Positions 16,688 to 29,399 of a stretch of 64,000 bases of DNA are shown here, in pieces. Within the stretch, counting starts at the first letter, position 1; each line of letters opens with the position of its first letter. Both the position numbers and the translations under genes were made by a program. The notes beneath the pieces were generated by a model, which saw only the letters and a list, made by a program, of their open reading frames with translations, did not search any database and was not told the DNA's origin. The stretch covers positions 5,510,001 to 5,574,000 of the forward strand of contig JAXDDX010000007.1 of assembly GCA_034670405.1 (NCBI GenBank), in the 5' to 3' direction. The DNA is from Hoplostethus atlanticus. Lineage: Eukaryota > Chordata > Actinopteri > Trachichthyiformes > Trachichthyidae.

Positions 16688-19600
16688 ACATCCTAATGTT
16701 TCTCCTTTAACTGGCTCATCAAGGTGAAATACGCTTCTAAGCACAAACCGGGGATAGTTTTGTCTCTGTGACTCCAAATACCACATCATAACAAGCCATA
16801 GCAAATCATTTATGTTATTGTCTCCGCTGCCTTGAACAGGAATCAAGACACAAGCATTTTTTAGTATTTGGCGATATTGGTTTAGAAAAAAAAAACTTTC
16901 TATGGTACTGATGGATACAAAAGGGATTTAATATTAAATTAGCATTATTAAGTGTTTAATAATGTGTTTAAAAAAATGTCATACTTTTTTCTATTTTCAC
17001 CTGAGATCAGATAAAGAAAATGAGACAACAGGAGGAGAATACAACTACTGAAAGGTGTCTTGGCGTACTTGGAATATGGGGAAAGGGGGTTTCATCGCCT
17101 TCTACACATACATTTACAAATGCACCATTGACCACTACCTGCTCCAGAAGGCCAGAGAAGGCTGGTTTGCTGAGTGTCTCAAATACCATTCTGACAGAGT
17201 TGAGATCGATGCCTGGGATCTTTGGGTTGGTTTTGAAGTGGCCATCATCACTGAGAAAGAAAAAAAAAAAAAAACTCTTGTTATCCAGACTGCTTATAAG
17301 CTCTAGTTGTAGTGTTTCTGAGGTCACTAATAGGATATAAATAGGTCAAAGCTCAGACTCAGGGATCGGCAAAGCATTAATGTAAAGGCACACGTTACTT
17401 TGGATTAGATAGAAGTCTGTTATCATGTGGCAGTCATGTGGCAGGTCGGCTATGAGGCGAGGTCACTGAATGGTGAACATGTACATACTCCCACTGACAA
17501 GCACACACACACACACACACACACACACTACACGAACGTCAGTTGTTAGGTGTAGACACAGCCTAAGGGGATTTCATCCAATCCATAAGCAGATTTGTTC
17601 CTTTAGCCTGTGAGTCTGAGAGCCAGGGATAGTGAGTACACACACCCACATTATCTCCACCACAACACCCAACAAAACCTTCAGCACGAGGGACAGCAAC
17701 TATTTACAGTGTAAGCCTTCAGATATTGATAGAATGGGTTTTATTTAGACATAATACAGCTGTACTAGATTTGGTCTAGAGGAGACTGTTTGCACAACAA
17801 AACACCACAGCAGATATGCAGATAGCTAGTACAGTCCTTGCACTACACCCAAGTGAACTGTGGATAACTCTTACACATTGTTGTCCACAGGATCCAAACT
17901 CCAAGAGCTTTTCTTGTTTGGGAACTCTGTGAACTGTTCTTGGTCCCAAGTGTGATACTGTCATTGAAAATAAGGGCTTTCCCTCCCACTTGTTGTGCAA
18001 GCCATAAGCAACAACAGCCCATCCCCAAGCTGGCTCTCTCACACTCATCACTCCAACACTCTCTCTCGCATGTGGTGCTAGTTTTTGGAGCAGCCATGCC
18101 AGTGGTTTATATAACTGCTAAATCCTAGTGGATTTTAAACCAGTGTTTCAGCAGAGGGTAGAATGTAAAGTTCTTATTGGTCCTCTCCAGAGGACAATGT
18201 TCCACTCTGATGGGCTCCAAGCCTCATTCCCATGACACGATAAGCATCTGGTGATGAGTCTGCACTAAACAGCCATGAGACCTGCACATATTCTCCACAT
18301 TTTTCCATATCAGACCTATTTTCTCAATTCTTTTTTCGTTGTCCCACTATGTTCTACTGCTGTTGTTTTGCACACCCTGCATACATACTGTATTTCATAT
18401 ATTTTCTTTCTTTTCATTCATATATTTCATACTTAATATGTTCTACTGTTGTAATTGTTGGTTGAATTATGTAGAATTCGCTCAATTCTAATTTATATTC
18501 TATTTTTCTTTTGCTGCTGTAACAGCCCAATTTCCCTACAGGAATCATTGGGAACCCTGGTATCACTACTTGGATTTAAAATGTGATGTGAGCAAAAGCT
18601 GGCTATACTTGTGTAGTAACTTATATTTTCAAATATAGATGGAGCATAAAGTGTTTGAGCACCTTTGGTCCAAGAAGCTGGCATTCCAACACGCCGTAGA
18701 GGAGAGTAGTAGTATGATGTCACTGAAAAAATAAAATAAAATAAAAAGAGTCCGATCATCAAAAATGTTAGCTGAGCTACAGTATACAGATCATTAAAAG
18801 ATGAAAGGATTTTTGAAGTACAATCTGTCAAATTATATACAGTATAGGTAAAACAAAATCCTACTATTTATCCTAAAATTCTACAATAAGAGCACGATGA
18901 TTTCGAAAATATAGGATCCAATGTACTTCTAATAGTAATGCTTTATCCTTGACTTACTTTGTGACACTAGAATCTGTGTTGTCTATCAGTTTCATCCTCC
19001 ATGTATTTAAACTTTCATAATTGATCTGGGAGATGCCTTTACTGACGTTAATCACTCTGAAGTCTTCTGGAGGGACAGAGCTCTGCAGAGAGGAAGGTAG
19101 AGGGAGTCAAGATTATATTTAGAAGAATGTTTGCAATGGTGTTTCCACTGTGTGTGGCTCAGTACAAGGCTATTCAGGCCTCTGTTTGGGTTGTGTCCCT
19201 TTCCTCCATGTAGATAAAATAAATAAGCCAAGCCTAAGGTCTAAATATTACATTGTTGGGAGAGATTGTGTGTAATGTCTTTATCAGTGCACATTCCTAG
19301 TAATCTGCAGGATATCCGTCCCAGACATTTGCTCCATGTACACCTATACAAGACCAGGCAAAACTAAGGCTTTGCTGCCTCCCTGTGGTACAACATTGGA
19401 ACTGATTAAACTAAAAACGGCAGCGTTGGAAAATAAGAATCCACCATCCAAAGGAGAGCCGTAATAAGATGCAATGAGACAATAGATAGATTTGGGATCA
19501 AATGCAAATAACAAGGTAATAATAAATAAGGCAACCCGCTTTAGGAAGATGGACTGCTAAACTCTAAAGCAGCATTTGTCAGATCACATACCTTATCAGA

Positions 19601-22600
19601 GTACAATACGAAACTATGGTCTCCTCCACAGTTGATATTGGTTACAGTATAATGTTCTGGTTCTAACAAGGAAAAGAAGAACAAAGAGAAAAGTTTAGCT
19701 GGCCAGCATTTGATAACAGAGTTCACTGTAGGTAGGTGGATGAGGCTGATGACTACTGCAGGGAGAAAAGAGATGCTGTGGATTCAAGGTTCTTCTATGG
19801 CCCACTAGATGGGATCAGGGAGGCGTAAATAGGAAGTTGATGTCACTTCTGCCTATTTTACAGATTACTGAAATTCACTCATATAAACTGATGCATTACT
19901 ACCAGCAGACACATTCATTTTACATGCTGGATTTCAATCATGTCACTACAGGAACCTGCAATGAATGTTTGATATGACGTGGATTTCCACTACAGACATT
20001 CAATGTGCATGGTTAACATGGCCTTTCATTCCTGAAACACTGACTGAGCTCTCTCCGTATCCTTAAGGGAACTTACAGCCCTATTCCTTGTACTACTCCC
20101 TGCAATCATTCTCCTTCTCTGAGCAATTTCATAACTGTTCAGATTTGGCAAACACAGTTCAGTGAAATTCATAAGTTGCGCAAGAGTGGAGCATTTTACA
20201 GCATGTGACTTTAAAAGTAGATGCTAATGTTGCAAATGCAAATGCGACCTATTTATGGAAGCAACTTTCTGTATATAAAATAGTTAAATCAAAATAAATT
20301 ATTAAAACCTTTTAACAACCTTTTAACTATTTGACAATTGCCATTCAATCCACAATGCCATGAAAGATATAAGAGTCAGCAATGAGTCATCTGGTCACCT
20401 GTTCTATGAGAATGTCGTCTGAGAAGGTTGCTCTTAACAGGATATGGGCTTCTGGCATCCTCCCGCATTCCTGTACCCAGCTGACCATGGCTGTTACAAC
20501 CAAAAGCATACACTATACCAGAGGAAGGCACAAATGCCAAGGTGTGGTGCCTGACAGATCAAACAGAAAGAGACAGAGAGAGGGCAAGAGAGAGGGCAAG
20601 AGTTAGGACACAGAGGGACACATCCAACCTCTATGGTTTCATGACAAACAGTACCTGCCACAGGCGATTTGGGACACCTCGCTCCCCATGAGCTCCAGCA
20701 CTCGTCTGGGTAATGGTTCATTGTTGGTGGAGTCATGACCCAGCTGACCCCACGAGCCATCACCAAATGTAAACATGCCGCCATCCTGCCAGACAAACAA
20801 CATGGATGGATTATTTGTTTGTTACTGGTGTTTGAGACAGAAATTCTTATCATAGCTTTGCAGTTAGACAAACTAAGAGCTATCTGTTATGCTCAAGGAC
20901 TCCACCCAAGGATATAAATCAGACTGGTTGGAATATGACTGGAATTTGGTGTGATAAAGGTCCTCATGAGTGAGTAAGGTATTCACATGCACATGGAAAT
21001 TATATTCATGCCTTTGTGAGGGCAGCTGTATGTTCATCTCCACAGCTGATGAAAACAACTTTTTGGGATCTCAAAAACTTGATGTGGCAGGGGACACCAC
21101 GATCTGAGGAAGGGAACACAAACAAGCAAGGTTACATTCTGGTTCTGCACTGCTATTGGTTTGCATGTTGCAGAAAAACAGACTAGATGACATTCAATAT
21201 AATGTGCAAGGATATTGGCTATAATTAGTAACAATCACGGTATCAAATAATAATGGATTACATTGCTTAGATACATAGTTTACCTCAACTTTCTAGCTTC
21301 TTTCTAGCCAGCTGAGAATCACCCATATTTACTGATGATTTATTATGTTTACAGTCACGCTACTACCCAAAACCAGTTTCATGTATAAACTGCAGCGGCA
21401 AAACCATCTTATGGGTCATGTAATGTCCATGCTATACTACTGCAAGGGCTAGTGGTAAATCTATATTTCACTTACAAAGGGTGTAATTTGCTTAATATTT
21501 AGGAGTGGAAAAACATTTGGATTCACTTCTTTATCAAAAGAAACAAAAAACTTCCACATAAAACTTGTAAAGGTCAGCGTGCAAAATACCCAGGGTTGGC
21601 TGCAGACTTCTCTGGAGGCGAAAGCTGAAGTCACAACATGAATTGTGAATTTGTTGTAATCTCAATCCATCACTACCATATCCTCAATCTCATATGCTAA
21701 ATATAAACACACCTACACTGAAGATTTGATCACTTGCAATACTTCTGAAAGGGATCTCCACAACTGTAAATTTTGATGTAAACCCATCAAAGTTATTATT
21801 TTGTCTGCAATACTCCAATATACTGATCCTTGAAGGAGAAATTCCCTTTTCATTTGCAGAGTCAGCTACATAACAGTGTCCCTGTCTTGCTCAAGGACAT
21901 TTCAGCTGGGCAGATGCTTGCTGTCCTGGCGGCCTGAACACACACCAAACACAATCCCACCCCACCACTTTTGTGTCATCCATCTACTGTACCTTGTTCA
22001 TCACTGAGCCCAAGCTGCCCAGCACTGTTCTTGCCCCAACCAAATACGGCTCCGGACAAGGAGAGTGCAAAGCTGTGGTCTCCCCCTGCAGTGATCTGCG
22101 CCAAGGGTATTCCTGACAGAGACTTGAGGGGCTGAGGGGAAAGCGTGCTGGGCTCTCCCTTCCCCAGACCGAGCTGACCGCTGGAGTTCTGGCCCCATGT
22201 GAACAGCTGGCCATCTGAGAGGGAGAGGAGGAATGAGTGATAGAGTTACCCATACACTTGTTCTTTCAAGTGCTACATAGTACTGGCTAAGCTAACTTTG
22301 ATGTGGTCGCATGATACTGATATCTGAGTCTGCAAAAAGCTACTGCGACACTACTGGTTTAAGCTGAGGCGCTACAAATGCAGGCCTATAACACTCAGCT
22401 TACTGGAGAAATCTACTGTAACTGTAACACAGTAGCTAGGCTGACAGTGTGTTATGGAGAGTTTGTGTCTTTCACACCTCTAGAGAGTGCGATGCAGTGC
22501 TGGTTGCCACACATTACTTGAGAGATGCGGTGCTCACACAGCTTTTTGATCAACCTAGGTAAAACAAGAAATACATTTCTTCATGAGGGCAACATTTGCA

Positions 22601-25600
22601 TTATGGCTAGTGGTTTCTTATTGGACTTAATAAGACATCAAAAACTTGATCAATATGAAAAATGTCATTATCATAATTTTTATTTGGATTAGTGTAATAG
22701 TAGTGATTCACTGTAGCATACTAGAAAGTCCCAATTGTAGTTTGTGGAGTCATAATTATTTTCTGTCATGTCACAATGTTACTTTGTGTCTTCAATTAAG
22801 GTTCACAATGCTTTGTGATGTCATAATGATGTTAGGTCATGAATGACCAATGGTTTTCTGTATGGTTGTATCTACATTTTACCTGAGGGCAAGGTGTAAA
22901 ATTAAGAATGACAATTCCATTTTAAAATTGAGGGTTATGTGCTCACTTCTCTTGGCTCTATTTTTGTAACACACTGAAACTGCAAAAAAGTCTTGACTGA
23001 AGCCACAACAAAGCCTGTTGCATTAATTTCATGGAGAAAATAAAGAAGCAGAAGAACAGAAAGATTTCTGCTTGCTCGGCAAAGGACCAAGTTAATTCTA
23101 CTTTTGAGATATTTCTCAACTATCAACTGGTAGAAAAGATGGCTGCTCATTCATTCATTAGTTGATCAGATTTGTGGCATAATGATGGTAACATAACAGA
23201 TTTGTGCACCCCTTCCTTGTCTATTATACTCTTTAACTGGCTGAAAGGTATATGATAAACAGATAAACAACATAGAGTTCTCCACCAGCAATTAGATTTT
23301 ATCTTCCCAAGTCAACATTATCAATTCCCAAAAGGAGATGAGGACAGAAGCTCCCCTTTGACAAGTCATATAAGATAACCAGCAGCCAAGATCACTATCC
23401 TGCTATGGGACTGCGTTTGAAGGGTCATTATGATTATTCTTTAAACTGTAATTTCAGTCTTTGGTGCCCTGATGGTTTTCAATGATGTCATAACTCTATG
23501 ATGCCATATGACACTAGTACTTTGTGGTGGCATAATAGTATTCTCTTATGTCAAAATGATTGCTTCTTGTAATGTCACAATGACTGTATTTCAAGGGAAT
23601 GGCAGCATTCATAGCATTGTTATTTTGGATGCTTGGGAAATTTTAAACCTCCATTTGTTTTGGCTGCTTGTGTGGCTGTGGTGGTCTGGTATGCCTCTGT
23701 CCCCATCTGCATCTCTTAAATGTCCTTCCCCTGTAGTGTTTCTCTCCTATCAGACTAAAAGATGTGTTTACTCAATGGTGCACTACAGGGTCACCTGGGG
23801 ATTCGAACAGCCTCCTCTGCAGTCCCCAGGCCCAGTTGACCCCCTTCACCAGCTCCCCAAGCAAACACCTGGCCCTGCTCATTCACCGCCATAGAATGGG
23901 CCTGGCCACACGACACCACCGCTATCTTCTGAGTATCCAGAGCCCCTACTAGCTCTGAGGGGAGGAGGAAGGGGTTTTCAGAGTTAAGCAGAAGCAGTTC
24001 CATGAACACTGACAATATAGTTACAATATATGAAAAATCAGATCAAGTTAAATACTGTCCTGACTTGAGGCTTTAGCTATATGATACTTTGACAAAGTAA
24101 AATATGTCCAGGTGACTTTGTTGATTCCATTTAAGGGCGACTTTCTGTTTTGGCGAGCATTAGCCTGGTCCAGATACTAAGTCAAACTGCCTTTACAGAA
24201 AGACTTTTTGCCAATCCAAATGAATCTACCTCTTGTTTTCCCCTCTTTTAGATGATCATTGTGGTGTTTAAGTTACCCAGCTGTAATCTCCAATACATGT
24301 GTGAATAAATTACAGTATCTGCTGAAAACAGAAGGCATTCATAAAGAAAGCCCTCATAGACCAAACCCATGTAAGGTATTTAGCATCGGCATTTGATCTG
24401 GTCAACAATCTTTTGGAATGGAAAGTCCCATGGCTTCATGACAAATTTCTCTTTAAATTTACCCAAGCAGAAACAAACAGGCAGCTGCTGTAGTAACACA
24501 AAAACAGATGTCAGATGCTGTCTACAAAAATCTATACTTTTAACTGTGCATTAGAGGTGGGCTTGTTGTGCAGCTTCAGAAAAAGAGGTCATCAAAGGCA
24601 AAGCAGCACCTCTGAGGTGGTAATAGTGTGCCGCTGAGCTGCTGTACTAGTTTCCTGCGTGGTTTCAAGCTATGGGGTGCCAGGCAACATATAATAATAA
24701 TATAATAAGTTTACACTATGATTTCAATAAATTTCATGAGTGTGAAAAAAATCCAGAAAGGTTTAGGATGATTAAATTCCCTTAGGGACGAATGGCAACG
24801 GTATTTGTTCATTGTTGTTTCAGATGCTCCCACTTCCCTATACAAAGTAACACAAATACAAACCTCCACCCACATGACACCAACATAGACTCAGCAGTGT
24901 CTGAAATCTCATTAGCGGCTATGAGAGTGTCCCCACTCTCCTGGAAATGGCTACACTGCTAGTCCTGCAATCTATTGGCTCCCGAAAGATTAGCCTACAG
25001 ACCATCTGGTTAAATCTAAGATATACAACACTAGATTCTCATGCTTCATTCCAGGTACAACAGAACTTCTTTGTTTAATTGAAACCCCTTGGAAACAGAG
25101 GCAGTTTGTATTGAAAATGTCCACCCATTCCTCCGTTTAGTAACCAAGACCTAATCCATCATTCATAAAATCAGTCTGCCAAAGAGATTAAATTCTCCAC
25201 TGATATTAGGCCATCAATTTAAGCACTAGCACAGTGTCATATCATTCAGTGTTTGACCATGGCACATGTATTGGACTTCTCTTTGGTACATTTTCAACAA
25301 TATTTAAAAAGCAAGATTTGCAGACTGGTGCAATAACCTATTATTTGTGATACATAACCAAGCACATATGCCCAAAGGTAAGCAAACTAAGTAAACTTAA
25401 ATCAGGTTCTTGATTTGAATGTTGGCCTAGAGCTGCACATGTCTAACATTTAGACTGAAGATTTACCTGGTGAAGTCCCTGGTTTGTCATGGCCCAACTG
25501 TCCACAGCTGTTGGAGCCACATGTGTACACGCTACCATCATGTAGCAGGAACAGTGAGTGTTGCCCTCCACAGGCTACTTCTTTCAGCCCCCTGCCATAG

Positions 25601-25689
25601 AACATCTGACAGTTCCTTGGGTCAAACACAGGGTTCCTCTCCTCACCGATGCCTAACTGTCCATGCACTGAATTTCCCCAACACAGCAT
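6249..25689 (-). CDS. herc3: HERC3-like RCC1/HECT E3 ubiquitin ligase
   Basis: Small HERC family E3 ligase: RCC1-type beta-propeller plus a C-terminal HECT domain that passes ubiquitin through a thioester cysteine. There are 24 coding exons, in transcript order: 25689-25467, 23954-23795, 22554-22478, 22214-21993, 21103-21012, 20785-20655, 20550-20399, 19662-19592, 19082-18958, 18722-18663, 17250-17139, 16132-15943, 14782-14619, 14450-14337, 13793-13770, 13675-13586, 13385-13215, 13081-12938, 11452-11286, 9851-9785, 9599-9517, 7597-7414, 6866-6764, 6457-6249. They total 3,135 nt, giving 1,044 aa (human HERC3 about 1,050). Residues 1-376 carry RCC1 repeats ([22 protein letters not shown]). The HECT domain fills roughly 715-1044, with the active-site Cys at 1012 in HTCYNLL. 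The middle ([28 protein letters not shown]) matches HERC3 rather than HERC4. One intron appears to be GC-AG and one exon is 24 nt. The start MLCWG is the family start. A teleost HERC5/6-type name is the main alternative. Confidence 0.92.
7609..7661. repeat. CA/CG-type microsatellite
   Basis: Alternating CA with GCGC interruptions, lying in a HERC3 intron a few bases before the acceptor of the exon at 7597-7414. Alternating purine-pyrimidine of this kind can form Z-DNA. The acceptor AG is unaffected, but the pyrimidine tract on the minus strand is made of GTGTGT-type sequence. Confidence 0.9.
8156..8640. repeat. Intronic simple-sequence region (CA, A-run, AAAT)
   Basis: HERC3 intron with loose CA-rich tracts (8165-8190 and 8360-8390), an A-run at 8211-8226 and an (AAAT)n run at 8504-8523. 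No coding signal. The remaining intron around it (7662-9516) shows nothing recognisable. Confidence 0.6.
14264..14290. repeat. (TG)n microsatellite
   Basis: About 13 TG dinucleotides in a HERC3 intron, just downstream (on the minus strand) of the exon 14450-14337. Confidence 0.9.
16624..16684. repeat. (CA)30 microsatellite
   Basis: About 30 uninterrupted CA dinucleotides in the HERC3 intron between exons 17250-17139 and 16132-15943. A smaller (CA)n lies at 17501-17528. The long uninterrupted run is likely to vary in length between individuals. Confidence 0.95.
21004..21012 (-). promoter_or_regulatory. Probable GC-type splice donor of HERC3
   Basis: On the minus strand the exon 21103-21012 ends ACAAAG and is followed by GCATGA, with no GT nearby. 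The phase (774 nt so far, phase 0) and the next acceptor (CTGGCAG before GATGGCGGCATG) require the cut here. The RCC1 sequence then runs ALTK then [17 protein letters not shown], as in relatives. This makes it a GC-AG intron. Confidence 0.75.
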
Positions 25690-27153
25690 GGTGGCAAGGG
25701 AGAGGGATGAGCACCAGTATGAAGAGGGAGAGAAATGGATGGAGAGAGGAAGACAGAGAAATGTTCAGGCTTGAGAGTGGCCTTCCTTTCTGTCCTTGGT
25801 GTAAATTCCAAACCTGGAGGACAAACAGAGATAAAATGTCATCTTTCTTCAGATGGAACACATGCTAGGCATTCTATTTGTAACCCCTGATAATGTTTTA
25901 AGAATGAAGTAAGGATGGGTTTAGAAGTGGGTGTGGTTGTGTTTGAGAGTGATGTAAGCACAGTGACGACAAGGAACAGGGAGCGTGTTTAAATAAACCC
26001 TGTCACTGTAATCCCTGCTTAAGCAGCTCCCAACAGTTCTGTCTTAATGCCAATCCACTCTCAATATGCATGCCACTGACAGTTGGCAAAGGGTAACAGG
26101 CAGACTGGAAAAAGAGAAAAGAAAGAGAAAAAGCAATAGGTGACAGAAAGCAGGGGAGAGAGAAAGAGAGATACAGAGAGGTGGAGAGGGCCTTGTATCC
26201 AGAGAGATGAGGTATGATCATCCTATGAATGTACAGCCTCACTGGGTAACAGATCAACTAAACCAGAAGTTCCCAAACTGTGTCTTGTCAGGGACCCTGG
26301 ACAGATACACATTAGACCATAGAACCCCATTTGATAATGATTTTGTCCCAGTGACCCCCATCTGACCCCCGTCTCCACACTAGGTGGGGAGGCAACACAG
26401 TTTCATTAAGTCAAATTTAAGGTAGAATGCAATATAAGAGCATTCTCACAACTGAACCGAACAAGTGTAGACCTAGCAGAATTAACATGTGCCCGACTAG
26501 GCTGTTTCTCCATAGAATAACAGCACACACGAAAAACAAATTAGGATTGGATTTGAGGCTTAAATTGTTTTATTCAACTATATTCAGGACGTTTTAATGA
26601 AATAGCAGTTAAATTGAACTAATCATTATTTTGCTGGGGACCCCTTCACGTGTCCCTGGGCCCCAGTTTCGGAAACACTGGATTAAGCGATGAGTGTCTG
26701 TGATGTGCTCGATAACATATCTTACTATACAAGCCCTCATGAACGGAGAACCAGGTTATAAGCTAACTAGGTGTTGGCTGCGCCTCATCTACCGTGTTGT
26801 ATTCTATAAGGTCATATAATTTAGCTTGCTGGTGGGAAGAATGTAAAAACGAATGGATATTCTGCTTTCTGTAGCCGGACGTTAGGTTAACAGAGTAGGG
26901 GCACTTAGTAGCATTGACACTCTCCACTAACATTAGCTGGCTAAATGCAGGTTAGGTAAGGAACCAACACAGACTTTGCTCGACGTCCCACACAAGCCAT
27001 GAGTTAATAGTTAGCTAACCTTAGCGAGCGACAGTAGACGTTCTCGTCTAGTTGCTCAAATTTAAATCCACTATTAAACCATTTTTAAATTGTAAGAAAA
27101 AATGAAACTGTAATGTAGCTGGTTTGTCCAAAAATGAAAGCGATGATTACCTG
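25690..27153 (-). other. HERC3 5' leader, first intron and probable exon 1
   Basis: The ATG exon probably begins at 25813, where a minus-strand acceptor (TGTCCTCCAG) precedes a short 5' UTR. A second minus-strand donor (CCCCAG then GTAATC) puts the end of an untranslated exon 1 at 27151. This leaves an intron of about 1.3 kb that contains a hAT-type MITE at 26264-26680. The transcription start is not defined by sequence alone. Confidence 0.55.
26264..26680. mobile_element. hAT-type non-autonomous element (MITE)
   Basis: A 417-bp element whose ends are imperfect inverted repeats: CAGAAGTTCCCAAACTG at the left, and CAGTTTCGGAAACACTG at the right (its complement reads CAGTGTTTCCGAAACTG). The internal CAGGGACC / GGGGACCCC motifs near each end are typical of the CAGTGGTTCCCAAAC hAT family common in teleosts. 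The 8-bp flanks (aactaaac / gattaagc) match at only 5 of 8 positions, so the insertion is old. Confidence 0.75.
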
Positions 27154-28330
27154 GGGAGATGCATTCCGAGATTCGAGTGGGGCGTTTCGATAAAGCGCAT
27201 ATAACAGAGCAATAACAAGGAAGTGGTTCAACTGCCTTCGTCACTGAACATGTGACTTCGCTGTCAAAATAATCACTACTCGTCTACATACATTACGTTT
27301 CCCCTCAGAATGAGATGAAGGGGAAGAGGAAGGGGAAGAGAATAACGTATACGATAAAAACAAGTGTCAAGTGTCAACTCACTTTTGGAGACATTTGATC
27401 ATTTGCTCTAATGTCAGAGACAATGACCCGGTATGAGGATGACAGTTGGTTCAGCATTTTCAGTGTTGCCCAGTGACATTGCTGTAGGAAATGGCATGGC
27501 GAACATAAACATCGTCATCCCTGGACAGTAACAAAAGATTGGCATCTCCACAGCTCACTGCCTTGATGCTCTCTGCAAAACATTCACAAGCATTTTCAAT
27601 AAGTGGTATTCAATATAATACTTGTAGACCTACTTACTTGGTTTACCAGCCATTACTTTACCCTTGTGACTAAAAAAAGGATACCTTTCTATCATTTCTA
27701 GTAAACACAACCAGTTTATTAAATGTGGATAGGTGCATAATTGGAGGTTTCATCATGTGCAGAAAAAAATTGCCTGTGTCTGTGTTGTTTTTTCTTAAAC
27801 CAGTTGGCTTTACTAAACCAAAGCTGGTACATGTCTTTTTTTCTTGTTATCTATATTCTATATTATTTCTTCTTGTCTATATTGAGACTCTCTCTCTATA
27901 TATATATTCACAAAATCTGCGTGAAAAATTTTAATGCATTTCTCAGTTGATTTTGTTTTTATAGGCAATATAGGCAACATTATTTTCTTTACAGATCACA
28001 AATTATTCAGTTGTATTTTATACTTTTATGCTCCTATAATGGAGCATTCTGCTAATAGAGTGAACCCATATGAGATTCAATTCAGCATGTACCATCAAAC
28101 ATAAAGTACAGACTACCATTCCATTTTAGCTGTAGATGTCTGGAATATAATAGAAGAAAAAAGAAGAAGAAGAAGAAGAAGAAGAAGAAGAAGAAGAAGA
28201 ATTCCCCAACTGCCTATAAATGATTGGCCCATACTCCTGTCATTCTTTTTTCTTTGACCAATCGTCTGCACTGTAGACGGGGCGTCAAAGGAGGTGTAGA
28301 CGTTTCTGGCCTTCTGATTCGCGCGGTTAA
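27154..28330. promoter_or_regulatory. Head-to-head promoter interval of herc3 and ppm1k
   Basis: About 1.2 kb separates the inferred first exon of herc3 (minus strand, ending 27151) from that of ppm1k (plus strand, ending 28465). No gene is seen in between. It contains an (AGA)n run at 28161-28201 and short GC-rich patches near both ends (around 27165-27195 and 28262-28325), as expected for housekeeping start sites. A shared promoter is inference. Confidence 0.45.
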
Positions 28331-28465
28331 TATCACAACCCTTGTTTGACAACATTTGGGACGCAACACTAGAACAAGGGCAGCGGTTTTCATTCAATTT
28401 TACCCTTTATGTAACCAACAAAATAGAACAGATAACGCATATAAATAGTGATTTCAACATTCAAG
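28331..28465 (+). other. Probable ppm1k untranslated exon 1
   Basis: A strong donor (TTCAAG then GTAAGATT) at 28465/28466 follows a GC-richer patch and precedes the ppm1k coding exon by one 2.3-kb intron. The 5' boundary is arbitrary. Open frames running through this point are not conserved and stop in the intron, so the exon is best read as 5' UTR. Confidence 0.5.
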
Positions 28466-28916
28466 GTAAGATTTTTAATGAACACAACACGGACAATCCA
28501 ATGGTCTCGGCAATGTTACACAAACTACGCACTGCTAATGCTAAAGACCTAACTAGCAAGTCGGCTAACGGTAGCTATCGTTATCGTGCCAGAAATTTAG
28601 CTGCCATCAACGCTATCGTTAGCCGAACGAACATCATCTTTGTTGTTTTCATATTTGTGTTATTTAGAGCAATTGAGAGATTTATAACGTTATACGAGAT
28701 ACGGGTACAGGTATTGAAGCCAAACGGGACAATTCATGATGCAACTAATGTTACTTTACTAGCATAACAGTTACTGTTGGCTCGCGCAAGCTGCTATGGC
28801 TGTCAGAGTTCCATCGAGCGCGTAATGTTAGCTAGCATACTTGTATTTGACATTTGTAGCCAGAGGTAACGTTGCATATAAAAGAAATGTAGCTGCCATC
28901 CACGATCACTGTCAGT

Positions 28917-28968
28917 TACAAAGCTAGCCCTGATACGGGACTCTGTATCAGGGCTATTACAAAGCTAG
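28917..28968. repeat. Hairpin bracketed by 12-bp direct repeats
   Basis: A perfect 11-bp inverted repeat (TAGCCCTGATA, 10-nt loop, TATCAGGGCTA) lies at 28925-28956. It sits between two copies of TTACAAAGCTAG (28917-28928 and 28957-28968). It is in ppm1k intron 1 and looks like the footprint of a small duplication or a template-switch event. Confidence 0.7.
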
Positions 28969-29399
28969 AAGTTCCATATCGTGTGTGATTGCAAATAATG
29001 TCGGTTAAGGTAGTACTTCTCGACTATTTTGTGTTGATTCTTGTAAACCGTGACTTTGGTTTGATGTACTTGAGATATTCAATCATGAGTATAAGACAGT
29101 TCGAGGATAAGTAATTCGAGTAGTTCTGCATCTCGACTTATTCTTTCTTGGGGGCAAGGCCCTAAAAACGAGACAACACAAGGCGAAACATTCTTCAACC
29201 AAGGCTGAATTCCAGCTGAGTGCATTCAAGTCATAACTTGAATGCTTTTCATAGAAGTTATGTAGTGTTTGTATCATCCATACCTATTTCTGCTGGTATT
29301 GAGATAAGTGGAAAATATTTGCTTAATGATTGCTGAGTTGAGCAGACCGTAAGCCAAGAAAACACTGTGGGTCTGGAACAACAGTTACAACATTTCAGC

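Noticed and set aside
16470-16846. Cys-Val repeat proteins on the minus strand
   Set aside because: They are translations of the (CA)30 microsatellite.
28342-28767. 141-codon open frame overlapping the ppm1k first exon
   Set aside because: It runs straight through a strong donor at 28465 into intron, and the real ppm1k start with conserved sequence is at 30841.
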